Source: Bryobacteraceae bacterium
GTDB lineage: Bacteria > Acidobacteriota > Terriglobia > Bryobacterales > Bryobacteraceae
NCBI GenBank assembly: GCA_025056455.1
Contig: JANWVY010000003.1
Span: 62,001-126,000, forward strand
Direction: 5' to 3'
Length of the DNA: 64,000 nt
Part shown: positions 44,879 to 54,316 of the stretch, piece after piece
Position numbering within the stretch: position 1 is the stretch's first letter
Layout: every line of letters begins with the position of its first letter
Translations under genes and position numbers: made by a program
The notes under the pieces: model-generated
Database searches by the model: none
What the model saw: the letters and a program-made list of their open reading frames with translations, nothing else
Told to the model about the DNA's origin: nothing

Positions 44879-46366
44879 TCAAAGGTCTTGACACTGGCGG
44901 TAGATGGGTTTCAGGGCAGGGTAGAGGGACTGATAGACGGGATGCGCGCGCCGGTAAAAGCTAGTAGCTGGTTCTTGGGGAAGTGACTGGTCGACCTCGC
45001 GGGTTGCAAGGCGAGCGGTTTCTTGCACGGAACCGTACTCGCGCGACAAGGCCAGTAAAGCCGCACCATAGGCTGAGCCCTCCTGCGTTTCTAGCGTCAC
45101 CACAGGCTTTCCGAACACGTCGGCCAACAGCTGCCTCCAGAAGGAACTCTTGGCGCCGCCTCCAGAAAGGCGGATTTTTTCCACCGGCGTCCCCATCGCT
45201 TCGATGATCTCCAGACAGTCCTTCTGGCTATAGCTCACTCCTTCAAGCAGAGCTCGAATTAAATCCGCCCGGCGATGTTTCGCCGTGAGCCCCACCCACG
45301 CCCCTCGCGCCAAGGCGTCCAAATGAGGCGTGCGTTCCCCCATCAAGTAAGGGAGCCAGAAAAGCCCCTGCGCTCCGGGTGGCGACTGGGCGGCTTCGGC
45401 AGTTAGCTGATCGTAGTCCAACCCCGGCGCCAGTTGATTCCGAAACCACTGCAAACTCAATCCCGCGCCTTGAGTCACCCCCATCACATGCCAGGTTCCC
45501 GGTACAGCGTGGCAGAATGTGTGAACCCGGCCCGCTGGGTCATAAACTGGCTGCTGCTGGGAGGCGAAGACCACGCCTGAGGTGCCCAGCGTACAGGAGA
45601 CTACGCCAGCTTGGACAATACCGTTGCCAACCGCGCTAGCTGCTTGGTCACCCGCGCCGGCCACGACCGGAGTTCCTGCTTTGAGCCCGCAAGCCTCTGC
45701 CGCGGCCGCACTCACCACACCGGTCACCTCAGGCGATTCGTAAACTTGCGGCAACCATTCCCAGGGCACTTCCACTGCCTCACACATGGCCTTGGACCAG
45801 CGCCGACCAACCACATCGAATAAGGATGTGCCCGAGGCGTCGGAAACGTCGCTCGCATATTCCCCAGTGAGCTTGTAACGCACAAAATCTTTGGGAAGAA
45901 GAACCCGCCGCACCCGCGCATAAAGATGTGGCTCATGATCGCGCACCCAGATCAGTTTCGGCAGCGTGAAGCCAGTGATCACCGGATTGGCGGTGTAGGC
46001 CAGCACTTTCTCCCGGCCGACCTTGGCGTGAATGGCGTCCACTTGTGCCTGGCTTCGCTGGTCGCACCAAATCAGCGCCGGGCGGATCACCTCACCCTGC
46101 GCATCCAACAGCACGAGGCCATGCATTTGTCCGCTCAGCCCGAGGGCGCGAATTTGACTGCCGTGAACACCAGCCTCAGCCAGAACGCCTCGGATGGCGG
46201 CTTGCGCCGCTTGCCACCAGTTCTCTGGCCGCTGCTCCGCCCACAGCGGCTTTGGCATCCGCATTTCTTCGTGCGGTGAGGTGTAGGCGGCTTGAAGGCG
46301 CCCGGCTTGATTCACGAGAATCGCACGAGAGCCGCCAGTTCCAATGTCAATTCCCAGCCAAAACAT
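44879..46366 (-). CDS. xylB: Xylulokinase
   Basis: FGGY-family kinase phosphorylating D-xylulose. 495 residues: ATP-site start FWLGIDIGTGGSRAILV, the xylulokinase sugar-binding signature GLSGQMHGLVLLD, PALIWCDQRS, a central GAGDQAASAVGNGIV, and the FGGY C-terminal stretch IRLSGGGAKSSFWRQLLADVFGKPV. Complete and apparently functional. It follows mnmE on the same strand but after 99 bases, and no xylose isomerase is nearby. FGGY kinases of related sugars are possible alternatives. Confidence 0.93.
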   Translation of the reverse strand: MFWLGIDIGTGGSRAILVNQAGRLQAAYTSPHEEMRMPKPLWAEQRPENWWQAAQAAIRGVLAEAGVHGSQIRALGLSGQMHGLVLLDAQGEVIRPALIWCDQRSQAQVDAIHAKVGREKVLAYTANPVITGFTLPKLIWVRDHEPHLYARVRRVLLPKDFVRYKLTGEYASDVSDASGTSLFDVVGRRWSKAMCEAVEVPWEWLPQVYESPEVTGVVSAAAAEACGLKAGTPVVAGAGDQAASAVGNGIVQAGVVSCTLGTSGVVFASQQQPVYDPAGRVHTFCHAVPGTWHVMGVTQGAGLSLQWFRNQLAPGLDYDQLTAEAAQSPPGAQGLFWLPYLMGERTPHLDALARGAWVGLTAKHRRADLIRALLEGVSYSQKDCLEIIEAMGTPVEKIRLSGGGAKSSFWRQLLADVFGKPVVTLETQEGSAYGAALLALSREYGSVQETARLATREVDQSLPQEPATSFYRRAHPVYQSLYPALKPIYRQCQDL

Positions 46367-46465
46367 AAGCTCGCCGAGGAATTATCGCATGGAGGGCCTG
46401 GCCCGCGCCGCGAGCCACACAAGCCGGCCTAGGCTCGAGCCGCTACCGCTTCCTGCATCCCACCC

Positions 46466-47827
46466 CTACTTGCCAATGCAGAACGTCGAAAAGATGTGAT
46501 TCAGAATGTCGTCGGCCGTCGTTGCGCCGGTAATTGCATCTAGTGGACGGAGCGCCGAATAGAAGTCGAGCAGCAACATCTCATGCGGTATGCCCTCTTG
46601 GACGGCTTGCCGCGCCCGGTCGAGATGGCTCACTACTTCGGCGAGCAGTTGCGCGTGACGTAGGCTGGTGATGAAGCCGCTTTCTTGCGCAAACTCGCCC
46701 CCCACACCCATGACTTCGGCAATCGCCTGGCGCAAAGCCTCTAGATTTTCGCCTGTGCGAGCCGAGACGGCAATGAGCTGTTCGGCATATTCGTTGGCGC
46801 GCGGCAAATCGCACTTATTGCCAACAACCAGGTGTCGGCCGCACCGCGCCGCATGTTGCAACAAGTTTTCGTCATCCACCGTCAGAGGAGAAGATAAGTC
46901 AAGCACCACCAAAGTCAGGTCCGCATCCGCCATGGCTTGGTAGCTGCGTTCGATGCCCAGCTTTTCCACCGGGTCCTGGCCCTGGCGGATTCCGGCCGTG
47001 TCGATGAATTTGATAGGAATGCCACACAGCGCGGCGAGCTCGGAAACCGTGTCGCGCGTTGTGCCTGGAATGTCGGTGACGATGGCGCGGTCTTGCTCGA
47101 GCAGGCGGTTGAACAGACTGCTTTTTCCCACATTAGGGCGGCCGACGATGGCCAGCGAAAAGCCTTGGTGCACCAGGCGGCCAAAGGCGAAGCTGGCATG
47201 TAAGCGGCGAACTCCCTCACGGAGCGGATCAAGGCGCGATAGGATCTCAGCGTCGCTGGGAATGTCCACATCGTTATCGGCAAAGTCGATTCCTGCCTCA
47301 AGCAGCGCGATTAAATCCACCAGCTGCCGTTTCAAGGGAGCAATTCGCCGCGAGATCGCCCCCTCTGCTTGCTGCGAGGCGATGCGGGCTTGATAAAGCG
47401 TCGTGGCTCCGATCAGATCTCGAATCGCTTCGGCGCTCGGAAGGTCAATCCGGCCACGCAAAAAAGCCCGCATAGTGAACTCGCCCGGAGCCGCCAGGCG
47501 TGCACCAGCCTGACAGGCGCGCTCCACAGCATATTGCAAGACAACCGGAGAGCCGTGACAGGAGATCTCCACCATATCTTCCGTGGTGTAGGATCGCGGG
47601 CTTTCAAAAAACGTTACCAGCACGCGGTCAATCTGCTCGCCCGCCTCATCGGTTAGACAGGCCAGGAACACCTGGCGCGGCTTCCAACAAAAATCTGCGC
47701 CCAGGGCCAGCAGCCGGGCGGCGATGGGGCGGGACTGGGAGCCCGAAAGCCGTACAACCCCAATGCCTCCGCGCCCGGGCGGCGTGGAAATCGCAACAAT
47801 CGTATCGCCGAGATTCAAAGAAGTCAC
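46466..47827 (-). CDS. mnmE: tRNA uridine-5-carboxymethylaminomethyl modification GTPase MnmE
   Basis: 453-residue GTPase that with MnmG modifies the wobble uridine of tRNAs. It begins [22 protein letters not shown] with the folate-binding domain. Helical segments follow, then the G domain with [15 protein letters not shown] (G1), TTRDT (G2), DTAGI (G3) and NKCD (G4), and the conserved C-terminal CIGK holding the catalytic Cys. Downstream of khpB in the classic rpmH-rnpA-yidC cluster; mnmG is not in the window. Confidence 0.97.
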   Translation of the reverse strand: MTSLNLGDTIVAISTPPGRGGIGVVRLSGSQSRPIAARLLALGADFCWKPRQVFLACLTDEAGEQIDRVLVTFFESPRSYTTEDMVEISCHGSPVVLQYAVERACQAGARLAAPGEFTMRAFLRGRIDLPSAEAIRDLIGATTLYQARIASQQAEGAISRRIAPLKRQLVDLIALLEAGIDFADNDVDIPSDAEILSRLDPLREGVRRLHASFAFGRLVHQGFSLAIVGRPNVGKSSLFNRLLEQDRAIVTDIPGTTRDTVSELAALCGIPIKFIDTAGIRQGQDPVEKLGIERSYQAMADADLTLVVLDLSSPLTVDDENLLQHAARCGRHLVVGNKCDLPRANEYAEQLIAVSARTGENLEALRQAIAEVMGVGGEFAQESGFITSLRHAQLLAEVVSHLDRARQAVQEGIPHEMLLLDFYSALRPLDAITGATTADDILNHIFSTFCIGK

Positions 47828-47869
47828 GGGTGCAAAAACTTCCTCGCCAGCAGCCGCTCGGGCAAAAGG

Positions 47870-48688
47870 TTAGCTTTGCGAGGTACCCTCTTCGGCGCCC
47901 GGTTTCGGTCCCCGGGAGCCTTTCCTGCTCTTCGATTCGCCACCCTTGCTGATGCCACTTCTCGCGCGAGCCCCGCCCGCTGGGCTCGTCGGGCCAGACT
48001 TTGAGCCCTCGGCTTTGCCAGCGCCACGGTCACGGAAGCGCCGTGTCCGGCTTCCGGTCCGCTCTTGACTGCCCGCACGCGGACCCAAGTCACGCTCGCC
48101 CGCTGAGCCGCTCTTGGATTTCCGGGCGCCGGGGCCACGGTTTGCGCTGGTCCGTGAGATCGGAGGACGAGGCGGCTCCGGCGGAGTAGGCATGCCCGCA
48201 GGATAGATGACGACTTGGCGGTGCGGCCCCACGCCTGAGCTCTCGCTCCGAACCTCGGTATCATGGCGTAGTGCTAAGTGAATAATTCTCCGTTCCCGGC
48301 TGCTCATTGGACTAAAGCGGAACGGTACCTTACTGCGCTTGACCCGTTCGGCCGCCGTTTGCGCGCTGAGCCGCAGCTCGGCAATACGCAACATGCGGTG
48401 ATCATTGGCGTCGAAACAGAGCCTCTCATGGTGTTCGGAGGGCATCCGGAGCATTTCCATGGTGAGATATTCGAGCGCCAATAAAAGTTCCGCCTTGTTG
48501 GCCAAAAGGAGCTGCACGTCCGGGCCGGTGAAACGCACCACCAGCTCCGGATCTTCAATGTCGGGATGAGGGTTGTCTCCGGTGTCGATGGTGAAGTCCA
48601 GCTCCAGCCCCATGTGCCCGATGACGGTTCGCAGGAACGCGTCAATGCGCGGCCCGTGCTCCTCCACCGTATAAATGCGTTCCGCCAC
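47870..48688 (-). CDS. khpB: RNA-binding protein KhpB/Jag with long basic disordered tail
   Basis: 272 residues. The first ~170 hold a KH-like domain (FLRTVIGHMGLELDF) and an R3H domain (MSSRERRIIHLALRHDTEVRSESSGVGPHRQVVIYP). The R3H domain, including its R-x3-H core, is well kept and binds single-stranded nucleic acid. The last ~100 residues are low-complexity, rich in Arg, Gly, Ser, Lys and Pro (repeated GARKSKSGS-type blocks), and should be disordered; this tail is longer than usual. It follows yidC as in most bacteria. KhpB proteins act as RNA chaperones affecting cell envelope and division. Confidence 0.92.
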   Translation of the reverse strand: MAERIYTVEEHGPRIDAFLRTVIGHMGLELDFTIDTGDNPHPDIEDPELVVRFTGPDVQLLLANKAELLLALEYLTMEMLRMPSEHHERLCFDANDHRMLRIAELRLSAQTAAERVKRSKVPFRFSPMSSRERRIIHLALRHDTEVRSESSGVGPHRQVVIYPAGMPTPPEPPRPPISRTSANRGPGARKSKSGSAGERDLGPRAGSQERTGSRTRRFRDRGAGKAEGSKSGPTSPAGGARARSGISKGGESKSRKGSRGPKPGAEEGTSQS

Positions 48689-48706
48689 GTTTGACCAGGC
48701 TCTTCT

Positions 48707-50434
48707 CTAGCGTTTCTTCTTGGGCGCGGCTGCCGCTGCAGGCGCAAGCACTGGCGCCGGCTTGCTGATCGTCCGATTGAAAAACCACTGCTGCACGATG
48801 GCAATTACATTGCCGGTCAACCAGTATAACACCAGACCGCTGGCCACGTTCCAGAACAGGAAAATGAACATCAGCGGCATGAGCTTCATGATCCGCTGCT
48901 GGGCTGGGTCAAGGCCAGTTGACGGCGTCATGTTCTGGAGTTGGAATTGGGTAGCGATTGTCGCCAAGGGAAGCACCCGCAGCGAAAGCGTTTCCGGTTG
49001 CGATAAGTCTGGCACCCACAGCCAGCTCGCCCCCCGCAACTCAATCGCGACTGTTAACACCTTGTAAAACGCAAACAAGAACGGGATGGGCAAGGCCATC
49101 GGTAGACAGCCTCCTAAAGGATTCACGCCGTGCTTGTTGTACAGCGCCATGGTCTCGGCCTGCTGCTCCTGCCGCCGCGGATCATTGAACTTTAGGTGCG
49201 CATACTTTTCTTGAATGGCCTTGATTTGCGGCTGAAGCTCGGCCATTTTCTTCATGGATTTGAGGCTTGAGATTTTCAGCGGCAATAAGAGTATGTTGAT
49301 GAGGATGGTGACAATGATGATCGACCAGCCATAGTTGTGGATGTAGCGGTCGTTGAGCGCGTGCAAAACTGCAAACAACGGTTTGGCGAGAAACCAAAAC
49401 CAGCCGAAGTCCACCACTTGCTCGAGCTTGGGATCGACCGACTTCAAAATATCAATATCCTTGGGTCCAACAAACACCGGTGAGCGGTTCAGGCCCTCGC
49501 CTCCAAGTGCCACGCCCACATGGAGTTCGTCCTTGCCGCTCGGGGGAAAGTGCACCCAGTCGGCAAAGGTATGAACCTCCCAGCTCGCGTTGGCTGCAGG
49601 CAGCGCAACCGCTGTAAAATACGTGTCTTCGATACCTGCAAAGTGAAATTTTCCGCTCACGGTCAACGTGCCTTTTTTGGCGTCGTCAGCCGTCTTCACC
49701 TCCAGCGAGTTCTCTGCGGTGTCAAAGTACAGTGCGTGTTGCGTCGACAGCGGGTTCACGGCGGTGAAATCGCCAAAGCCACCGCGCCACTGTACGAGGT
49801 GCGGCACCAGCCGCTTGTCCTGGCGTAATTCACTCGAGATCTGAACGACGTAACGGTGAGGCTCAAACTGAAAACTTTTGCGCGCGACTACACCGGCGGA
49901 CGCGTATTCAAACTCCAGACTTAACCCGTCGGAAGACTTTCGCACAACAAACAACGCTTGGTTGGGATCGACCGCAAGCTGCACTCCTTTCGCGACGACG
50001 CTAAAGGGAAAACCGAGCTTTTCTCCACCAGCCCGGTTAACCAGCTCCACAGGCTTGCGGTTCTGATCCTTGTACTGCTTGAGGACCCAGCTGAGAACGA
50101 CGGCTCCACGATTGGAGAACCGCACCCGATATAGATTTGTTTCCACCACGATGTTGTCGTCTTGCGCGGACGCTGCGACATCGCTCGGCAAGGGAGTGGC
50201 CGGCTCGGCAACGGGTGAGGCTGGTGGCGTTGCCGGCGGTGGGGACACAGACTTTGCAACCTCGGATTTTTTTTGCGGTGGAGGATTAAAAGTGCCGAGA
50301 AAATACTGGGAAGCAAACAGCACCAAGCCCATTAATACAAGCGACAGCAGGAGCCTTGTGTCCATGGACAGCTCTTCCGGTTTTTTGAAAACCGGTTTTT
50401 GCTTGCTGGGCGAACCTTGAGGCGCTTCACTCAT
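48707..50434 (-). CDS. yidC: Membrane protein insertase YidC
   Basis: Inserts and folds inner-membrane proteins, alone or with SecYEG. It has a Gram-negative-type architecture: an N-terminal transmembrane helix (LLLSLVLMGLVLFASQYFLG), a large periplasmic beta-sandwich (about 60-330), then the conserved membrane core (NYGWSIIIVTILINILLLPLKISSLKSMKKMAELQPQ region, with 'HGVNPLGGCLPM' and a C-terminal 'FLFWNVASGLVLYWLTGN'). A Lys-rich end follows. The ATG at 50434 has no ribosome-binding site; an in-frame ATG at 50365 (MDTRLLLSLV) is preceded by GGAAGAG at about six bases and may be the true start. Confidence 0.95.
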   Translation of the reverse strand: MSEAPQGSPSKQKPVFKKPEELSMDTRLLLSLVLMGLVLFASQYFLGTFNPPPQKKSEVAKSVSPPPATPPASPVAEPATPLPSDVAASAQDDNIVVETNLYRVRFSNRGAVVLSWVLKQYKDQNRKPVELVNRAGGEKLGFPFSVVAKGVQLAVDPNQALFVVRKSSDGLSLEFEYASAGVVARKSFQFEPHRYVVQISSELRQDKRLVPHLVQWRGGFGDFTAVNPLSTQHALYFDTAENSLEVKTADDAKKGTLTVSGKFHFAGIEDTYFTAVALPAANASWEVHTFADWVHFPPSGKDELHVGVALGGEGLNRSPVFVGPKDIDILKSVDPKLEQVVDFGWFWFLAKPLFAVLHALNDRYIHNYGWSIIIVTILINILLLPLKISSLKSMKKMAELQPQIKAIQEKYAHLKFNDPRRQEQQAETMALYNKHGVNPLGGCLPMALPIPFLFAFYKVLTVAIELRGASWLWVPDLSQPETLSLRVLPLATIATQFQLQNMTPSTGLDPAQQRIMKLMPLMFIFLFWNVASGLVLYWLTGNVIAIVQQWFFNRTISKPAPVLAPAAAAAPKKKR

Positions 50435-50452
50435 GACGCAAATCCAAGCCCG

Positions 50453-50662
50453 TTAGCGAACCGGGTCATAACCGCCCTGCTGGAGCGGATGACACCGCGC
50501 CAGGCGTTTCACGGCCAGCCATAACCCTTTGCCCGGGCCATATTTGGCAATCGCTTGCGCGGCGTATTCCGAACAGGTGGGAAAGAAGCGACACGCCGGG
50601 GGAAGCCAAGGCGACAGCCAGCGCTGGTAAAGCTGGACAAGGGCGATTAAGAGCTCTCGCAT
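50453..50662 (-). CDS. yidD: Membrane protein insertion efficiency factor YidD
   Basis: 69 residues of the small YidD/HlyA-like family, recognised by [24 protein letters not shown] and [13 protein letters not shown] with its conserved Cys residues. Located between rnpA and yidC as usual; it overlaps the end of rnpA by 16 bases. Probably a peripheral inner-membrane protein helping insertion. Confidence 0.95.
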   Translation of the reverse strand: MRELLIALVQLYQRWLSPWLPPACRFFPTCSEYAAQAIAKYGPGKGLWLAVKRLARCHPLQQGGYDPVR

Positions 50663-51060
50663 CGAGCAACGAGCCTTTCCACTTCTTTCTCAATCTGCGC
50701 CCAGGGCGCATCGAGGATGGTGCGGCGGGGGTTGATCACAATGTCCCACCGCGGCGCGATGCGGCCGAGACGTAGCCGGATGGCCTCCCGAATGCGCCGC
50801 TTCATACGGTTCCGGCGGGTGGCCTTCCCCAGAGCGCGGGGCAGCGTGAAGCCAATTCGCGGTCCGCTCTCGCGGTCCTGAGCAAGACAAAAAGCCGTAA
50901 AGAGGGCGCATTGAAATCGCGTCCCTTGATCATAAACTCGCCGGAAATCGGCTGGTCGCAGCAAGCGGTTTTGCTTCGGAAATGAAAATCGCGGACGCTT
51001 GGGAGCGCGCGAATTTCCCTCCTCATGAAAGCTTGGAATAGCGGACCGCACGCTCGTCAC
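50647..51060 (-). CDS. rnpA: Ribonuclease P protein component
   Basis: Protein subunit of RNase P, which matures tRNA 5' ends. The core is clear: [56 protein letters not shown] (the RNR signature) and [11 protein letters not shown]. With GTG at 51060 the protein is 137 residues and carries an N-terminal extension (about 30 residues) lying partly inside rpmH (38-base overlap). The alternative is TTG at the Leu of NRLLRPADF. The AGGAGG at 51017-51022 has no start codon in this frame at a useful distance, so the start is unsettled. Confidence 0.93.
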   Translation of the reverse strand: MTSVRSAIPSFHEEGNSRAPKRPRFSFPKQNRLLRPADFRRVYDQGTRFQCALFTAFCLAQDRESGPRIGFTLPRALGKATRRNRMKRRIREAIRLRLGRIAPRWDIVINPRRTILDAPWAQIEKEVERLVARCESS

Positions 51061-51196
51061 TCACGGTCAGCTTGTGACGGCCCTTGGCGCGGCGGCGAGC
51101 CAGTACTTGACGGCCATCTTTACTGCTCATGCGGGCGCGGAAGCCGTGCACTTTGGCCCGTCGGCGATTGTTCGGCTGGTAGGTACGTTTTGGCAT
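51023..51196 (-). CDS. rpmH: 50S ribosomal protein L34
   Basis: 57-residue large-subunit protein: [20 protein letters not shown], then [21 protein letters not shown]. After the usual end of L34 (about 44-49 residues) it continues for a few residues as [14 protein letters not shown]. First gene of the rpmH-rnpA-yidD-yidC-khpB-mnmE cluster. The extra C-terminal residues are what make it overlap rnpA. Confidence 0.96.
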   Translation of the reverse strand: MPKRTYQPNNRRRAKVHGFRARMSSKDGRQVLARRRAKGRHKLTVSDERAVRYSKLS

Positions 51197-51494
51197 ATGA
51201 ATTCCAGACGCGCGGGGCGAATCTCAGCACACTTTGCCCCGCCGCTCAACCCCAAACCCTCAGTCTAGCGAGGATCACTAGCCCTGTCAAACGCGGTCAC
51301 GCCGGCCGGCCTACCCCCAGTGACTGGCCGTGACGGGGCGAATCACGCCTTCACGCAAGGAGATTGTGCAAACCGGGGCGCGGCCAGCAAGAAAAAGTCC
51401 CCGGCCGAAGAGGCCGATCTGAAATCTGAAATATTTTACTTGCACCTTACTCACCCTCTGTGACAAAATGCAGCACAGCAGAGTGGCTCAGCTT
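51197..51494. other. Divergent intergenic region upstream of rpmH and FAD oxidoreductase
   Basis: About 300 bases, where many bacteria have the rpmH promoter and dnaA/oriC. I find no DnaA boxes (TTATCCACA type), no dnaA gene and no AT-rich unwinding element. A small CGGCC/GGCCG hairpin lies near 51401-51417, followed by an ATCTGAAATCTGAAAT direct repeat and an AT-rich stretch. No gene supported. Confidence 0.5.
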
Positions 51495-53462
51495 ATGAAG
51501 CGCAGGGATTTTCTCACCGCGGGCTTCGGCACCTATTCCTTAATCGTAAAGGCGGATCAGATTCCACCGGCGCCTTACACACCTTCTCAGGTGGAACTGC
51601 AAGGTCTGTTTCAAAGGCCCGAGTTTGAGAAAATCGCCCCGTCAAAACCTCTCCGCCAAACTCTGGCGGAAGAGCCGAATATGCGCTTGGTGGATCTCGA
51701 GACCGACGTGCTGGTTGCGGGCGGCGGTTTGGCGGGCGTGTTGGCAGCAGTCTCAGCCGCGCGTCACGGCGCCAAGGTTGTACTCGTCCAGGACCGCTCG
51801 CGGCTTGGTGGAAATTCCTCAAGCGAAGTCAAGATGCATGTGGTAGGTTCCAATTCGCATAAGGCTCGCCCGGGATGGCGCGAAGGCGGATTATTGGAAG
51901 AATTCCGCCTCGATGATGCGGTCAATAATCCGCACCGCTGCTGGGAACTTTGGGACCTGTTGCTCTATGACAAGGTGATCAGCGAGCCCAACATCACCTT
52001 GCTGCTTGAAACCGTCCTCTATCGCGCCCAGGTCAAGCAGGGTAAGATTCAGATGGCCCTGGCTCGCTGTGATAAAAGCGAGCATATTTATCGCATCAAG
52101 GCGAAAATCTTCTGCGATTGTACGGGGGATAGCCGCCTTGGTTTGGAAGCTGGCGCCGAAATGCGGACCGGTCGCGAGGCGCGGAGCGAATTCGGCGAGT
52201 CGCTGGCTCCTGAAAAGGCGGATGGAGAAACGCTGGGCTCTAGCATCTTGTTCACCTCCCGGCTCTACCCGCGAGCCATTCCTTTCCGTCCCCCGAAATG
52301 GGCGCGTAAAGTACGCCGCGAACATCTGGTTAAGCGCAAGATCAACTCCTGGGAGTACGGCTACTGGTGGATTGAATGGGGTGGCAACCGGGACACGATT
52401 GGCGACAATGAGCGCATCCGTTTTGAGCTGCTCTCCATCACCCTGGGAGTTTGGGACTACATCAAAAACTCTGGCGATCATCCCGAAAGCAGTCACTACG
52501 GATTGGACTGGGTGGGGATGATGCCGGGCAAGCGCGGCAGCCGGCGCCTTGTCGGCGACTATATTCTTCGCCAGCAGGATCTCGAAAACTCCACACCGTT
52601 TCCGGACGCTGTCGCCATCGGCGGCTGGCCCATGGATGATCATCCCCCAGGCGGCTTTGACCGCTCCGATCTACCGCCCGCCGTGCAGATACGCACCAAA
52701 GAGGTCTACACCATTCCTTTGCGTTGCCTCTATTCCAGAAACATCGCCAATCTCATGATGGCCGGCCGGAACATCAGCGCCTCGCATGTTGCGTTCACCT
52801 CCACTCGCGTCATGGGTACGTGCGCCGTCGAAGGGCAGGCCATTGGAACGGCAGCCGCTCTCTGTGTGAAACACGGTTGGCTGCCTCGCGAAATCGCCAA
52901 CGATTCAGCGCGAATCCGGATGCTGCAACAACAGCTGCTGCGCGATGACCAAACCATCACCACCGTGATCAACGAGGATCCGCTCGATTTGGCCCGTCAA
53001 GCCAAGGTCGTAGCTTCCCACCAGCAAGACGACGCGCCAGCCATCTTGCTGCTCGACGGCCACGTTCGCGATATTCCGAAAGGGGCAAGACACCAGTGGG
53101 CGGCGAAGCTCATCCCCAATCAAACCTGGGTGGATTTCATTTGGCAGAAACCACAAACAATCCGGCACGTTCAACTGACGTTTGATACCGGGTTCCAGCG
53201 GGAGTTAACGCTCACCGCCTCCAACACCATCAACCAAAACATCATTCGCGCGCCCCAGCCCGAGACCGTTCGCGATTATCGGCTGTGGTGGCGCGAAGCG
53301 GAGGGCGCGGAATGGAAGTTGTTGGTGGAACGGAAAGGCAACTACCAGCGTTTAGCGCGGCATGATTTCCCTCCCACCTCCATGCAAGCTCTTCGCGTGC
53401 AGATTGACGCCACCAACGGCGATGAACTGGCGAGGTTGTTCGAGGTACGCTGCTACGCCTGA
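51495..53462 (+). CDS. FAD-dependent oxidoreductase with Tat signal and C-terminal beta-domain
   Basis: 655 residues from ATG 51495 (MKRRDFLTAGFGTYSL, a Tat motif at the very N-terminus). An ATG 27 bases earlier (51468) is in frame and would add nine residues. The FAD-binding domain shows DVLVAGGGLAGVLAAVSAARHGAKVVLVQDRSRLGGNSSSE (dinucleotide motif GGGLAG) and CDCTGDSRLGLEAGAE, as in the FAD_oxidored family (PF12831 type) common in Acidobacteriota and Planctomycetes. The NLMMAGRNISASHVAFTSTRVMGTCAVEGQAIGTAAAL part completes the fold. The last ~120 residues form a beta-sandwich-like domain (WVDFIWQKPQTIRHVQLTFDTG) resembling a discoidin/F5-8C carbohydrate-binding module. Likely periplasmic; substrate unknown. 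Confidence 0.82.
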   Translation: MKRRDFLTAGFGTYSLIVKADQIPPAPYTPSQVELQGLFQRPEFEKIAPSKPLRQTLAEEPNMRLVDLETDVLVAGGGLAGVLAAVSAARHGAKVVLVQDRSRLGGNSSSEVKMHVVGSNSHKARPGWREGGLLEEFRLDDAVNNPHRCWELWDLLLYDKVISEPNITLLLETVLYRAQVKQGKIQMALARCDKSEHIYRIKAKIFCDCTGDSRLGLEAGAEMRTGREARSEFGESLAPEKADGETLGSSILFTSRLYPRAIPFRPPKWARKVRREHLVKRKINSWEYGYWWIEWGGNRDTIGDNERIRFELLSITLGVWDYIKNSGDHPESSHYGLDWVGMMPGKRGSRRLVGDYILRQQDLENSTPFPDAVAIGGWPMDDHPPGGFDRSDLPPAVQIRTKEVYTIPLRCLYSRNIANLMMAGRNISASHVAFTSTRVMGTCAVEGQAIGTAAALCVKHGWLPREIANDSARIRMLQQQLLRDDQTITTVINEDPLDLARQAKVVASHQQDDAPAILLLDGHVRDIPKGARHQWAAKLIPNQTWVDFIWQKPQTIRHVQLTFDTGFQRELTLTASNTINQNIIRAPQPETVRDYRLWWREAEGAEWKLLVERKGNYQRLARHDFPPTSMQALRVQIDATNGDELARLFEVRCYA

Positions 53463-53604
53463 AACAGGCGCAAGTTGCGAAACAAAAAACATTGTGAACC
53501 GTTCAGTGCAACTCGTTCAGGGGCTCTCACCACCATGCGGGGAAAGTGTTTCCGAGCTTTCGGGTTTGGCTTGATGATCGTTTTGGCCGCGTTTGGCCAG
53601 CTGC

Positions 53605-54215
53605 GCCGCTGCCGGCTATAACCTCAACCAAGTGCACCTGCGGGTGCGGGCCGAACTCCAACTGGCCTGAAACACACCGGTGCCCAATCCCTTCGCAGGT
53701 CTTGTGCCCGGTGGCCTGGGAGCCGCGACGATCGCGCGAGAGCGGCTGTTGATGCCCTTTCCATTGTATGGCGCCGTCAACGTCCGCAATCCGCGCCTCG
53801 GAAACTATACCTCCCAACAGATGCAAATCACCGTTTCGCGGCGCATGCGCCGCGGCCTGCTGTCGCATCTCGCCTACACGGCCGGAAAAAAACAGTGACT
53901 CTTCGCTCGTACCTGTTGACTTTGGTCCAGTGGAACAAACCAATGAAAACGCCTTCCAAGATGGGCTGTACAACCCTAAGTTAAGCAAGTCCGTTGATCC
54001 CGCTGACGTTTCCCAACGTTTAGTTGTCAGCCTGCTCTATGAACTCCCATTCGGCAAAGGCCGGACCTTCCAGCCATCCAACAGCGTCTTCAAGCACCTG
54101 GTCGGTGGTTGGCAGCTCAACATGATTCACGTGAGCCAGACCGGAATCCCCTTGACCGCGACGCGCGCATCAACCGGCTCGGTCTCAAGCTCATTTTTTG
54201 ATACCCCTTGCTGCT
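53605..54215 (+). pseudogene. Remnant of an Oar-like TonB-dependent receptor (internal fragment, stop plus frameshift)
   Basis: A plug/barrel fragment of a large Oar-type receptor, recognised by pieces such as AGYNLNQ, NTPVPNPFAGLVPGG, ERLLMPFP and NYTSQQMQITVSRRMRRGLLSHLAYT. In a second frame come VDPADVSQRLVVSLLYELPFGKGRTF and HLVGGWQLNMIHVSQTGIPLT. The first frame has an in-frame TGA at 53668 and ends at 53895; the homologous sequence then continues in the next frame, so a one-base shift lies at or near the A-run around 53888. Both ends are missing: normal relatives are near 1000 residues. Not expected to make a working protein. Lies between the FAD oxidoreductase and the LarA-like gene. 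Confidence 0.8.
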
Positions 54216-54316
54216 GCTCTGACGCAAGCCACACAGAAACCTGCACCGCGAAACGGAAGAGCTTGCCCCTGAGGTCTTAGCCAAAAGCAGAGTCGCGGTT
54301 AGGATATACTTCGCTC

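Noticed and set aside
50802-51026. 74-residue minus-strand frame starting at the ATG overlapping the rpmH stop
   Set aside because: It has an ATG but lies in a frame different from rnpA, has no family features, and is a shadow of rnpA.
51197-51494. Possible oriC upstream of rpmH
   Set aside because: No dnaA gene, no TTATCCACA-type boxes and no AT-rich unwinding region were seen.
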